Part shown: one piece after another, positions 1-6,886 of the stretch
Layout of the letters: each line of letters opens with the position of its first letter
Position numbering within the stretch: position 1 is the first letter of the stretch
DNA from: JBCBAP01 sp038532435
Lineage (GTDB): Bacteria > Pseudomonadota > Alphaproteobacteria > Rhodobacterales > Rhodobacteraceae
Length of the DNA: 25,919 nucleotides
Reading direction: 5' to 3'
NCBI GenBank assembly: GCA_038532435.1
Contig: JBCBAP010000051.1
Coordinates: forward strand, 1 to 25,919
Position numbers and translations under genes: made by a program
The notes under the pieces: model-generated
Told to the model about the DNA's origin: nothing
Seen by the model: only the letters and a program-made list of their open reading frames with translations
Database searches by the model: none

Positions 1-60
1 GTCGAGAACAAAGACGTCGGTAAAGGTGCCGCCGACATCGACGCCGATCATCTTGCTCAT
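1..60 (-). CDS. hyuA: Hydantoinase A / oxoprolinase subunit, N-terminal fragment (gene runs off window)
   Basis: Only the first 20 codons are inside the window, reading leftward from an ATG at 60. The peptide MSKMIGVDVGGTFTDVFVLD carries the DVGGTFTD phosphate-binding motif at residues 8-15, typical of the ASKHA-fold ATPase subunit of the hydantoinase A/oxoprolinase family. Members pair with a HyuB subunit to hydrolyse cyclic amides such as hydantoins, 5-oxoproline or lactams with ATP, or to carboxylate ketones. The start codon overlaps the hyuB stop in an ATGA arrangement, so the two subunits are translationally coupled. The substrate cannot be read from this fragment. Confidence 0.85.
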   Translation of the reverse strand, partial: MSKMIGVDVGGTFTDVFVLD

Positions 61-1742
61 ATGTCGACCTCTTGCCAGGCGGTGCCGTAGGCGTCGTTTG
101 CCGTGTCCGGCGTCAGGTAGCCCAGCGCGACATCCTTTGCGACCGCCGCAGGGGCGCGGGCTGCGGCGGGCCCGTAGCCTCCCCCGCCCGGCGTATCCAG
201 CCGCACCGCCTGCCCCCGCTTGAGCCGGATGCCGAGCATCTTGGACGCAAGCGGCGGCCGTTCCCATCCGCCCTCCTGCTCATAGGCGAACGCGTTCATT
301 GCCGCGGAACCTCCCTCCGCGACACCCTGGGGCGGGAACCTGCCCCGCTCGCCGAAGAGGAAAGCCTCGGCGCTTTCTTCAAGCAGTTCGATTTCGTAGG
401 TCGCCCCAAGGCCACCTCGATGCTGGCCGGGTCCCGCACTGTCGGGCCGGAGCGCCCATTTGCGGAACATCACCGGATAGGCAGCCTCCAAGATCTCGAG
501 GGGCGGGATCGTGGCGGTGCTGATCGGCGCGTTTCCATGGTTCAGCCCATCCGTCTCGATGCTACCACCATGCCCGCCGCCGTAGAAGCTGAACATGACC
601 CAGCGCGCGCCGTTTGCCCGCTTGCCCGCGATGGAGAGGGCGTTGATCGTCCCATAGGCGTTGGCGACGACCCGGTCGGGCGCGGCCTGCGCGAATGCCA
701 GAAAGATCACGTCGATCATCCGCAGGATCGTCTCCGTATATCCGCCGACCGGCGCCGGGAATTCTGCGGAGAGGAGCGATCCCTCGGGCACCCGCACCTC
801 AATCGGGCGCATCACGCCGGAGTTTGCGGGCAGATCGAGAAAGATGTGCTTGATCGCGACATAGGCCGTGGCCACAGCGGTGGGCAGCGCAATGTTTACT
901 GGCCCCGCGGTTGTGGGAGCGGTCCCTTCGAAATCCAGGATCATGCGATCTTCGGCGATCTCCACGGCAACCTTGATCGGCAGTGCGGCGTCGGTGATCC
1001 CGTCATTGTCGAGAAAGTCCGTCGCTTCCCAGCGCCCGTTCGGCAGATCTCGCAGTTCCGCCCGCATCAACCGCTCCGCCCGATCCTGCAGCGCTTCAAG
1101 CGCCGAACTGACGGTCTCGCCGCTGTACTCGTCAAGCAACGCGTCGAGCCGCTTCACGCCGAGGTCCAGCGCGCCGAGCTGGCTGTTCAGATCACCCGTC
1201 GCGCTCTGCGGAAGTCGCGTATTGCGCAGCAGGATGTCAATGATATCCTGGTTGACCGCGCCCGCACGGACCAGCTTGACGGGTGGAAGAACGAAAGCCT
1301 CCTGAAACGCTTCGGTCGCTGACGGGTTGTAGTTGCCCGGGACCGCGCCGCCAACGTCGTGCCAGTGGCCGACACTCGCCAGATAGCAGAACAGCTCACC
1401 ATCCCTGAAGTAGGGCCGCACCAGCCGCATGTCATTGAGGTGCGTCCCGCCGATGTGCGCATCGTTGAAGATGTACACATCCCCATCGCTGAGGTCCCCG
1501 TCCGCCGCTGCCTTGTCGATCACGGCTTTGACGGCGAACGACATCACACCGACAAAGATCGGCAGGCCGGATTTGCCCTGCACCAGCGTATCGCCCGTGC
1601 TGGCATGATACAGACCGTGGCTGGCGTCGTGCGCCTCTGCGATGATGGGATTGAAGGCGGCGCGAAAGAGGGTTGCGTCCATCTCATCGGCGATCTGTTC
1701 CATGCGACCGGCCAGAACCGCGAGCGTGATTGGGTCGATCAT
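57..1742 (-). CDS. hyuB: Hydantoinase B / oxoprolinase family subunit
   Basis: A 561-residue protein of normal HyuB length. Recognisable family blocks are the N-terminal MIDPITLAVLAGRMEQIADE, the FNDAHIGGTHLNDM and GHWHDVGGAVPG segments (predicted metal/substrate region), YGGGHGG, GPGQHRGGLG and the C-terminal LDTPGGGGYGP loop. With HyuA it should form the two-subunit cytoplasmic enzyme that acts on a cyclic amide, or carboxylates a ketone, at the cost of ATP. The ATG at 1742 is chosen because the family homology begins there and an AAAGGTG ribosome-binding site precedes it; the frame stays open to 1823 but that extension is arginine-rich and unlike the family. It overlaps hyuA by 4 bases (ATGA). 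The order here is B before A. The specific substrate is unknown. Confidence 0.93.
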   Translation of the reverse strand: MIDPITLAVLAGRMEQIADEMDATLFRAAFNPIIAEAHDASHGLYHASTGDTLVQGKSGLPIFVGVMSFAVKAVIDKAAADGDLSDGDVYIFNDAHIGGTHLNDMRLVRPYFRDGELFCYLASVGHWHDVGGAVPGNYNPSATEAFQEAFVLPPVKLVRAGAVNQDIIDILLRNTRLPQSATGDLNSQLGALDLGVKRLDALLDEYSGETVSSALEALQDRAERLMRAELRDLPNGRWEATDFLDNDGITDAALPIKVAVEIAEDRMILDFEGTAPTTAGPVNIALPTAVATAYVAIKHIFLDLPANSGVMRPIEVRVPEGSLLSAEFPAPVGGYTETILRMIDVIFLAFAQAAPDRVVANAYGTINALSIAGKRANGARWVMFSFYGGGHGGSIETDGLNHGNAPISTATIPPLEILEAAYPVMFRKWALRPDSAGPGQHRGGLGATYEIELLEESAEAFLFGERGRFPPQGVAEGGSAAMNAFAYEQEGGWERPPLASKMLGIRLKRGQAVRLDTPGGGGYGPAAARAPAAVAKDVALGYLTPDTANDAYGTAWQEVDI

Positions 1743-2290
1743 GCTGGACACACCTTTGCGCTGTCGTTCCGAACGCCCCGGACAGCTCCCCCGCCAGCAA
1801 TCACGTCGACACCGCCGCCGCATCGCTTGCGGGCAAACGAAGTCCTGTAGGGCCGGTCTACAAGGAGCGTGTCACGCACCGTCACCATCACCGCTGCAAA
1901 GCACCGGAGTGGCCCAGCGGTGTTGCTGAGCTTCATCGCGAGCCGGACCGCCCCGCCGATCAGGCAGGTTAAAGATCGCTTCCATGTGATGTCCGGGGAC
2001 CGCGCCGCAAAAACATTCGACAGTGTTGCCCGCTGTGAAAGGGATCGACCACCCTCTCTCACCACGAAATCGTCAAACCACAGCGCGCGTGGATCGGACG
2101 GTGCGGCTGCCGGGCTCTGTTGCTGCTCAGTACAGCTATCGTCCTTGGGGAAGTAACTTCGAACCGCAGCCAAGGTTGGCTCCTTCCGCATGAGGACGAC
2201 CGGGCAGATTGCGTCGACCGGCGCAGTCACGGGTCGCGCGTATGCCTCCTGCTGAGAAATTCCGCGGGCGTGAGCGTCCACACTGGGCAT
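1739..2290 (-). CDS. Uncertain 183-aa protein upstream of hyuB (possible degenerate MaoC-like protein)
   Basis: I do not recognise this protein. It may be real for three reasons. Its ATG at 2290 is preceded by a strong GGAGGG ribosome-binding site (2293-2298). A TATAAT hexamer and an inverted repeat lie just upstream. Its TGA overlaps the hyuB ATG in an ATGA junction, as between hyuB and hyuA. Against it, the codon third-position GC looks lower than in neighbours, and the C-terminus is rich in Gly/Arg and poorly structured. The stretch LWFDDFVV near residue 75 and a later segment ending in RDTLLVD faintly resemble MaoC-type hot-dog dehydratases, but the catalytic Asp/His motif is not visible, so this could be a frameshifted remnant. 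If it is not a gene, this interval is a leader of about 550 bases for hyuB. Confidence 0.35.
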   Translation of the reverse strand: MPSVDAHARGISQQEAYARPVTAPVDAICPVVLMRKEPTLAAVRSYFPKDDSCTEQQQSPAAAPSDPRALWFDDFVVREGGRSLSQRATLSNVFAARSPDITWKRSLTCLIGGAVRLAMKLSNTAGPLRCFAAVMVTVRDTLLVDRPYRTSFARKRCGGGVDVIAGGGAVRGVRNDSAKVCPA

Positions 2291-2302
2291 CCGTCCCTCC
2301 AG

Positions 2303-2330
2303 TAATCTGTACTTTATTTAGGACAGATTA
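2303..2330. promoter_or_regulatory. Inverted repeat, candidate operator of the adjacent GntR regulator
   Basis: TAATCTGT (2303-2310) and ACAGATTA (2323-2330) are perfect inverted 8-mers. The arms extend to 11 bp with one mismatch (TAATCTGTACT / AGGACAGATTA) around a TTATTT centre. It sits between the divergent gntR-leuCD side and the leftward hyu side. GntR/HutC proteins bind symmetric sites of this kind as dimers and commonly regulate their own divergent operons, so autoregulation by the gene starting at 2431 is the natural inference. Confidence 0.55.
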
Positions 2331-2332
2331 TA
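2327..2332 (-). promoter_or_regulatory. Candidate -10 box for the leftward hyu transcript
   Basis: On the minus strand this reads TATAAT, a perfect sigma-70 -10 hexamer, inside an AT-rich island that contrasts with the GC-rich surroundings. No clear -35 box was found at the expected distance. Transcription would begin near 2320, leaving a short leader to the GGAGGG/ATG at 2290. It overlaps the right arm of the inverted repeat at 2303-2330, so a bound repressor would block it. Confidence 0.4.
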
Positions 2333-2430
2333 GTATATGAAAAGATCTAATAACTGCCTCGCAACACCCAAACCTGTTTGATAGTTGCTTCGGCGCGCCT
2401 AGGTGGCGGCTGAAGAGGGAGATCGTCGCC

Positions 2431-3225
2431 GTGACGAAGCATGCGCAGCCAACACTTCCGGAAGGCGGTAAAACACGTCGTGTTTACCTGTTGCTGCGTG
2501 AAGAGATTTCAAACGGCGCATTCGCAGTGGGTGCGCTGCTGCCCGGTGAGAACCGCCTCGCACAGACCTTCGACGTGAGCCGCGTGACCATTCGCAAGGC
2601 GCTCGGCGCGCTTGCGGCCGATGGCTGGATCGAGAAGCGGCTCGGCGCGGGCTCCGTCGTGCTGGAACGGTCAGCAGCAGACGCGACGCTGGCGGCCGAC
2701 CTGGCAAGCCTGATGCCCCAAATCGTTGAGATGGACCGCACGACGACTGCACGTTTGCTGTCCTTTTCCTACGGTGCGGCACCGGCGCCCGTTACCAAGG
2801 CGCTGAACCTGACGAACGGCGCCAAGGTGCAAAAGGCGATCCGCGTGCGCTCCGCCGGGGAGCAGCCTTTCTCGCACCTGACGACATACGTGCCGGAAGA
2901 CATCGCCCGCACCTACGACGAAACCGATCTCGCCTCCCAACCGCTTTTCCGCCTGCTCGAACGGACCGGTGTGAAGGTTGACGGCGCACAGCAATCGGTG
3001 ACGGCCGCGCTGGCCGCGCCGGATGTGGCAGACGCGCTTGCCGTGTCCGTAGGCAGCCCGCTCCTGTCGATCAGGCGCACGGTCTGGGACGCGTCGGGCC
3101 GGGGCGTGGAATACCTCGCTGCGCTCTACCGACCGGACCTGTTCCGGCTGGAGATGACCCTGTCCCGCGTCGGCACGGGTGAAGCGCGACATTGGAAGCC
3201 TGTGATCGGCGAGATGGGCGAATGA
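2431..3225 (+). CDS. GntR-family transcriptional regulator, HutC/UTRA subfamily
   Basis: A 264-residue repressor-type regulator. Residues about 15-78 form the GntR winged helix-turn-helix (LLREEISNGAFAVGALLPGE, then VSRVTIRKAL and the wing GAGSVVLE). Residues about 95-250 match the UTRA effector domain, including FSHLTTYVPEDIA and the closing RRTVWDASGRGVEYLAALYR block. The start is a GTG at 2431 with GAGGGAG at 2415-2421. The stop codon overlaps the start of the leuC-like gene (ATGA at 3222), so regulator and enzyme genes are co-transcribed and coupled. It probably senses the pathway substrate or an intermediate and controls both the leuCD-TRAP side and the divergent hyu side through the inverted repeat at 2303-2330. 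The effector is unknown. Confidence 0.92.
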   Translation: MTKHAQPTLPEGGKTRRVYLLLREEISNGAFAVGALLPGENRLAQTFDVSRVTIRKALGALAADGWIEKRLGAGSVVLERSAADATLAADLASLMPQIVEMDRTTTARLLSFSYGAAPAPVTKALNLTNGAKVQKAIRVRSAGEQPFSHLTTYVPEDIARTYDETDLASQPLFRLLERTGVKVDGAQQSVTAALAAPDVADALAVSVGSPLLSIRRTVWDASGRGVEYLAALYRPDLFRLEMTLSRVGTGEARHWKPVIGEMGE

Positions 3226-4619
3226 GCGGGCAAACGCTGATGGACAAGCTCTGGGCGGCACACGAGGTGCTGCGCCGCGAGGACGGTGCCTCGCTGCTGT
3301 GGGTCGACCGGCATCTGGTCCATGAGGGATCGCATCACGCATTCGCCAAGATCACAGAGCGCGGACTGCCGGTGGCAGAGCCCGGACTGACCACTGGCGT
3401 CGTCGACCATTACGCGCCGACGCGGGGGACGGCGCGGGATCCCGCGATTGTCGAGATGATCAGCCGGCTTGAGCGCAACTGCGCGGACCACGCCATCGTC
3501 TGCTACGGCCTCAACGACCCGCGTCAGGGGATCGTCCACGTGATCGGTCCCGAACAGGGGCTGACGCTTCCGGGCCTCCTGATCAATTGCGGCGACAGCC
3601 ACACCTCCACCCACGGTGCCTTCGGCGCGCTGGCCTTCGGAATCGGAGCGACCGAAGTTGCGCATGTGCTGGCGACCCAGACGATCTGGCAGAAAAAGCC
3701 CAGATCGATGCGGATCAACGTGAGCGGCACGCTCGGCCCCGGGGTCGGCGCAAAGGATCTCGCGCTCGCCTGGATCGGAAAGCTCGGCGCGGACGCGGCG
3801 CGGGGTCGTGCCATCGAATATGCCGGATCCGCGGTGCGCGCGCTGTCGATGGAGGGGCGCATGACCTTGTGCAACCTCTCCATCGAAGGGGGTGCGCGGT
3901 TTGGCATGGTCGCACCGGACGAGACCACTTTCGCGTATGTGAAGGGCCGCACGCATGCACCTGTCGGAAAAAGCTGGGATCGCGCGCTTGAAGTCTGGGA
4001 CGCCCTGCCAACCGACGCAGACGCAAGCTTCGACGCAGAAGTCACGCTCGACGCCGCCGAGATCGCACCGATCGTGACATGGGGCACCTCGCCCGAGGAT
4101 GCGCTGCCGGTCACCGCAACGGTGCCTGACCCGGGCACGCTGGACGACGCACGGGCCAAGCGGGTTCGCGCGGCGCTCGACTACATGGCGCTGTCGCCCG
4201 GACAGGCGCTGGCAGACGTGCCTGTCGATCAGGTTTTCATCGGGTCATGCACAAACGCCCGGATCGAGGACTTGCGGGCGGCCGCTGCGGTGCTCGCCGG
4301 CCGTCGCTCGAGGGTACCCGGAATGGTTTCGCCCGGCTCGCAGATCGTAAAGGCGCAGGCAGAGGCGGAGGGGCTCGACCGGATCTTCACGGAGGCGGGG
4401 CTCGACTGGGTCGGCGCCGGGTGCTCGATGTGCGTGGCGATGAACGGTGACAGCGTTGCCCCAGGCAAACGCTGCGCATCGACCACCAACCGCAATTTCC
4501 GGGGGCGGCAGGGGCGTGGCGCCCGCACGCACCTGATGTCGCCCGCCATGGTGGCCGCGGCTGCGGTGACGGGCCACCTGACCGATGTCCGTCCCCTGCT
4601 CGATGGACGGGCGGTCTGA
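3222..4619 (+). CDS. leuC: 3-isopropylmalate dehydratase-like large subunit (aconitase superfamily)
   Basis: A 465-residue protein of usual LeuC length. The three iron-sulfur cysteines are present at C343 (GSCTNARIED), C401 and C404 (GAGCSMC). The active-site blocks GDSHTSTHGAFGALAFG (124-140) and RQGIVHVIGPEQG (101-113) are intact. The enzyme family interconverts hydroxy-diacids by dehydration and rehydration on a 4Fe-4S cluster and needs a LeuD-type small subunit, encoded next. The ATG at 3222 overlaps the gntR stop; an in-frame TTG at 3192 would lie inside gntR and is rejected. Some usually conserved positions differ from leucine-biosynthetic LeuC: HLVHEGSHHAF in place of the usual EVTSPQAF-type segment, and VDHYAPT in place of DHNVPT. 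With a GntR regulator and a TRAP transporter beside it, it is more likely a catabolic paralogue than the housekeeping leucine enzyme. Confidence 0.93.
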   Translation: MSGQTLMDKLWAAHEVLRREDGASLLWVDRHLVHEGSHHAFAKITERGLPVAEPGLTTGVVDHYAPTRGTARDPAIVEMISRLERNCADHAIVCYGLNDPRQGIVHVIGPEQGLTLPGLLINCGDSHTSTHGAFGALAFGIGATEVAHVLATQTIWQKKPRSMRINVSGTLGPGVGAKDLALAWIGKLGADAARGRAIEYAGSAVRALSMEGRMTLCNLSIEGGARFGMVAPDETTFAYVKGRTHAPVGKSWDRALEVWDALPTDADASFDAEVTLDAAEIAPIVTWGTSPEDALPVTATVPDPGTLDDARAKRVRAALDYMALSPGQALADVPVDQVFIGSCTNARIEDLRAAAAVLAGRRSRVPGMVSPGSQIVKAQAEAEGLDRIFTEAGLDWVGAGCSMCVAMNGDSVAPGKRCASTTNRNFRGRQGRGARTHLMSPAMVAAAAVTGHLTDVRPLLDGRAV

Positions 4620-5230
4620 TGGGGGGATGGAGCGCGCACCAGGGCACCGCGGTCGCGCTGGACCGCGAAAGCATAGATACGGATCAGTTGATCCCCGCCC
4701 GTTTCATGGTCACGCCGCGCGCTGCGGGCTATGGGCGCTTCCTGTTGCATGATCTGAGGTACGACACCAACGGCACCGCCGTGCCCGACTTCCCGCTCAA
4801 TCGCCATCCACATGCCAGCGTCCTCGTCACGCGCCGCAACTTTGGCAGCGGGTCAAGCCGGGAGGCCGCGGTCTACGCGCTGGTCGACTTCGGGCTCCGT
4901 GTCATCCTGGCCCCGAGTTTCGGAGACATCTTCGCCGCAAATGCCGTCAACAACGGACTGTTGCCGGCGCGGGTCGAGAGCACCGACGCGATACTCGACG
5001 CCTTGTTCAAAGGCCCGCTGCCTGCGCGAGCAGACCTGGAAACCCAGACCGTCACCGTCGGTGACATCAGCCTTCCGTTCCAGATCGACGCCGCCTGGCG
5101 GGAGAAACTGATCAACGGTTGGGACGATATCGACCTGACCCGGGCACACCACGCTGACATCGCTGACTTCAGGACGGTCCGTGAGCGGGCTGCGCCCTGG
5201 GTCTTCGCACACAAGACGACCGAACCATGA
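4619..5230 (+). CDS. leuD: 3-isopropylmalate dehydratase-like small subunit
   Basis: A 203-residue swivel-domain partner of the LeuC-like protein. Family signatures are IDTDQLIPARFM near residues 19-30, the RRNFGSGSSRE block and the closing LAPSFGDIFAANAVNNGLLP. Together the two subunits form the cytoplasmic hydro-lyase/isomerase. The start overlaps the leuC stop by one base (TGATG), so the subunits are coupled. Classical LeuD has NFGCGSSREHAPWAL; this protein has NFGSGSSREAAVYAL, replacing the Cys, His and Trp. Such changes, with those in the large subunit, suggest a different hydroxyacid substrate; the family also includes homoaconitase, citramalate/2,3-dimethylmalate and related dehydratases. 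Which one applies cannot be decided here. Confidence 0.92.
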   Translation: MGGWSAHQGTAVALDRESIDTDQLIPARFMVTPRAAGYGRFLLHDLRYDTNGTAVPDFPLNRHPHASVLVTRRNFGSGSSREAAVYALVDFGLRVILAPSFGDIFAANAVNNGLLPARVESTDAILDALFKGPLPARADLETQTVTVGDISLPFQIDAAWREKLINGWDDIDLTRAHHADIADFRTVRERAAPWVFAHKTTEP

Positions 5231-5306
5231 ACGCGGGGCTCACAGACGGCTCCATCGCAGGGAGGCCAGGGGACTGGCCACACGAATAAGAAGGGAGATA
5301 CCACTG

Positions 5307-6320
5307 ATGAAAATGCACCTAATCGCCGGGCTTGTCGCTGGGTCCACCGCTCTGACGAGCGCGGCTCAGGCTCAGGAGACGATCACAGCCGTCCACGCCT
5401 TCCCCGAAACGCTGATCTACACGCAGAGCTTCCTGTCCTTCGTGGACAAGGTCAACGAGGCTGGCGAGGGTGTCGTGCAGATCGAGGTCCGCGGCGGGCC
5501 GGAAGCGATCGGCATGTTCCAGCAACCGGACGCTGTGCGCGACGGGATCGTTGACATGGTCTACACGCCGGGATCTTTCTACGGCGGCGCGTTGCCAGAG
5601 AAAGACGCGATGGTGGCGTCCAATCTCACGGCTATCGAAACGCGAGAGAATGGCGGCATCGCCCTCATCGACGAGATCCATCAGCAAAAGATGGGGCTCA
5701 AGTATCTCGGCTGGTTCGACAGCGGCGTGTGCTACAACCTCTGGACCCGCGATGAGCCGTCCTTCGACGCCGATGGCAATCTTGAGGTCGACGGGCTGAA
5801 GCTGCGCGGGAACGCGGTCTACAACGCCTTCTTCACCAACTATCTCGGCGCTCAAGTGATCGACCTGCCAACCGGAGAGGTCTACGGCGCTCTGCAGCGC
5901 GGCGTGGTCGATGCCACCGGCTGGACCCAGATCGGTCTCATTGATCTGAAGTGGAATGAGTTTCTGAACTACCGGATCGAACCCTGCTTCTTCTCCACCG
6001 ATCTGGGCGTGATCGTGAACCTCGACCGCTGGAACAGCCTGTCAGCCGAAGCGCAAAAGATCGTGCAGGACGTCGCAATCCAGCACGAGATCGACAGCGT
6101 GAACGCCCTTCGCGCGAAGCGCGACGAGGACTTTGCTGCGCTCGACGCACAAGGCATGACGGTCGTCTCGCTCGAAGGTGAGGCCAAGGCAAACTACCTT
6201 CTGGCCGCGCGCGAAAAGAACTGGGAGCGGATGCGGGGTCTGATGGCAGAGCACCCGATGGGGACCGGTAACTACGACCAGCTCATCGATCTCTTCTACG
6301 ATCAAGACGCAGACAAGTAA
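5307..6320 (+). CDS. dctP: TRAP transporter substrate-binding protein (DctP family)
   Basis: A 337-residue periplasmic receptor. The N-terminus is a Sec signal peptide (MKMHLIAGLVAGSTALTSA) with a predicted cleavage after AQA at residue 22. The mature protein follows the DctP pattern, including DGIVDMVYTPGSFYGG, the GLKLRGNAVYN segment carrying the arginine that normally salt-bridges a substrate carboxylate, and the GVVDATGWTQIG region. It should deliver a carboxylate-bearing ligand to the DctQM permease encoded downstream. The ATG at 5307 is preceded by AAGGGAG at 5291-5297; the frame is open from 5181 but that extension lacks homology. It follows leuD by 76 bases and probably belongs to the gntR operon. 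A strong stem-loop follows the stop codon. Confidence 0.93.
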   Translation: MKMHLIAGLVAGSTALTSAAQAQETITAVHAFPETLIYTQSFLSFVDKVNEAGEGVVQIEVRGGPEAIGMFQQPDAVRDGIVDMVYTPGSFYGGALPEKDAMVASNLTAIETRENGGIALIDEIHQQKMGLKYLGWFDSGVCYNLWTRDEPSFDADGNLEVDGLKLRGNAVYNAFFTNYLGAQVIDLPTGEVYGALQRGVVDATGWTQIGLIDLKWNEFLNYRIEPCFFSTDLGVIVNLDRWNSLSAEAQKIVQDVAIQHEIDSVNALRAKRDEDFAALDAQGMTVVSLEGEAKANYLLAAREKNWERMRGLMAEHPMGTGNYDQLIDLFYDQDADK

Positions 6321-6328
6321 GCCTAATC

Positions 6329-6363
6329 GGGTGACCCGGTTGGCCAGTCCGTCCGGGTCACCC
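6329..6363 (+). repeat. Perfect 11-bp inverted repeat between dctP and dctQ (mRNA stem-loop)
   Basis: GGGTGACCCGG (6329-6339) pairs exactly with CCGGGTCACCC (6353-6363) around a 13-base loop. No T-run follows, so it is not a classic intrinsic terminator. In binding-protein transporter operons such structures often protect the upstream mRNA from 3' decay or cause partial termination, giving more binding protein than permease. That role is inferred here. Confidence 0.7.
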
Positions 6364-6379
6364 TCTCACCGAACACCCG

Positions 6380-6886
6380 ATGCGCAACCTCATCCGCCTC
6401 TACGACCTGCTTCTCCATGGCATGGCCCTTGTTGCAGCCGCGACGCTCGTCTGGCTGATGGTCTCTGTCGTGGCATCGGTCGTGATGCGCAACGCCGGTG
6501 TACAACCCTTCGCCTGGCTCTTTACCTCGGCGGAGTACGGGCTGCTCTACATGACCATGCTCGGCGCGCCCTGGCTGGTGCGGGAAAAGGGGCATGTGCA
6601 TATCGAACTCGTCACTGCGGCCCTGCCCGAAACCTTGCGCCGGGTCGTCAGCAGGATCGTGGCTGCTGCCTGCGTTGCGGTCTCACTGATCCTGGCCTGG
6701 TATGGCCTAGAGCTCTTCCTCACCAATATCGAACGCAACGACTATGACGTCCGCGCCTATTTCTTCCCGCGTTGGATGCTGACCATCACCTTTCCCATCG
6801 CGTTTTCCGTGATGGCCATCGAGTTCTCCCGTTTCGTGTTTGGGCAGGACCTGATGCACACGGGCGAAGCGGGGATCCACGAATAA
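6380..6886 (+). CDS. dctQ: TRAP transporter small permease (DctQ family)
   Basis: A 168-residue membrane protein with four hydrophobic segments (roughly residues 12-32, 50-62, 90-112 and 130-152), as in DctQ subunits. The motif LLYMTMLGAPWLVREKGHVHIELV between the second and third segments is a clear DctQ signature. It pairs with the large DctM subunit in the inner membrane to form the sodium-driven secondary carrier. The start at 6380 is the first Met that gives the expected family N-terminus (MRNLIRLYDLLLHGMALVAA); the ribosome-binding site is weak. The TAA stop overlaps the dctM ATG by one base (TAATG), so the two permease subunits are coupled. Confidence 0.92.
   Translation: MRNLIRLYDLLLHGMALVAAATLVWLMVSVVASVVMRNAGVQPFAWLFTSAEYGLLYMTMLGAPWLVREKGHVHIELVTAALPETLRRVVSRIVAAACVAVSLILAWYGLELFLTNIERNDYDVRAYFFPRWMLTITFPIAFSVMAIEFSRFVFGQDLMHTGEAGIHE

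Noticed and set aside
72..1322. Long plus-strand open frame of 416 codons opposite hyuB
   Set aside because: It lies antisense to a clear HyuB protein and has the Arg/Gly/Pro-rich composition of a high-GC shadow frame.
5264..5279. Short hairpin GGCCA/TGGCC between leuD and dctP
   Set aside because: Only 5 bp of stem with no T-run; too weak to call a terminator or attenuator.
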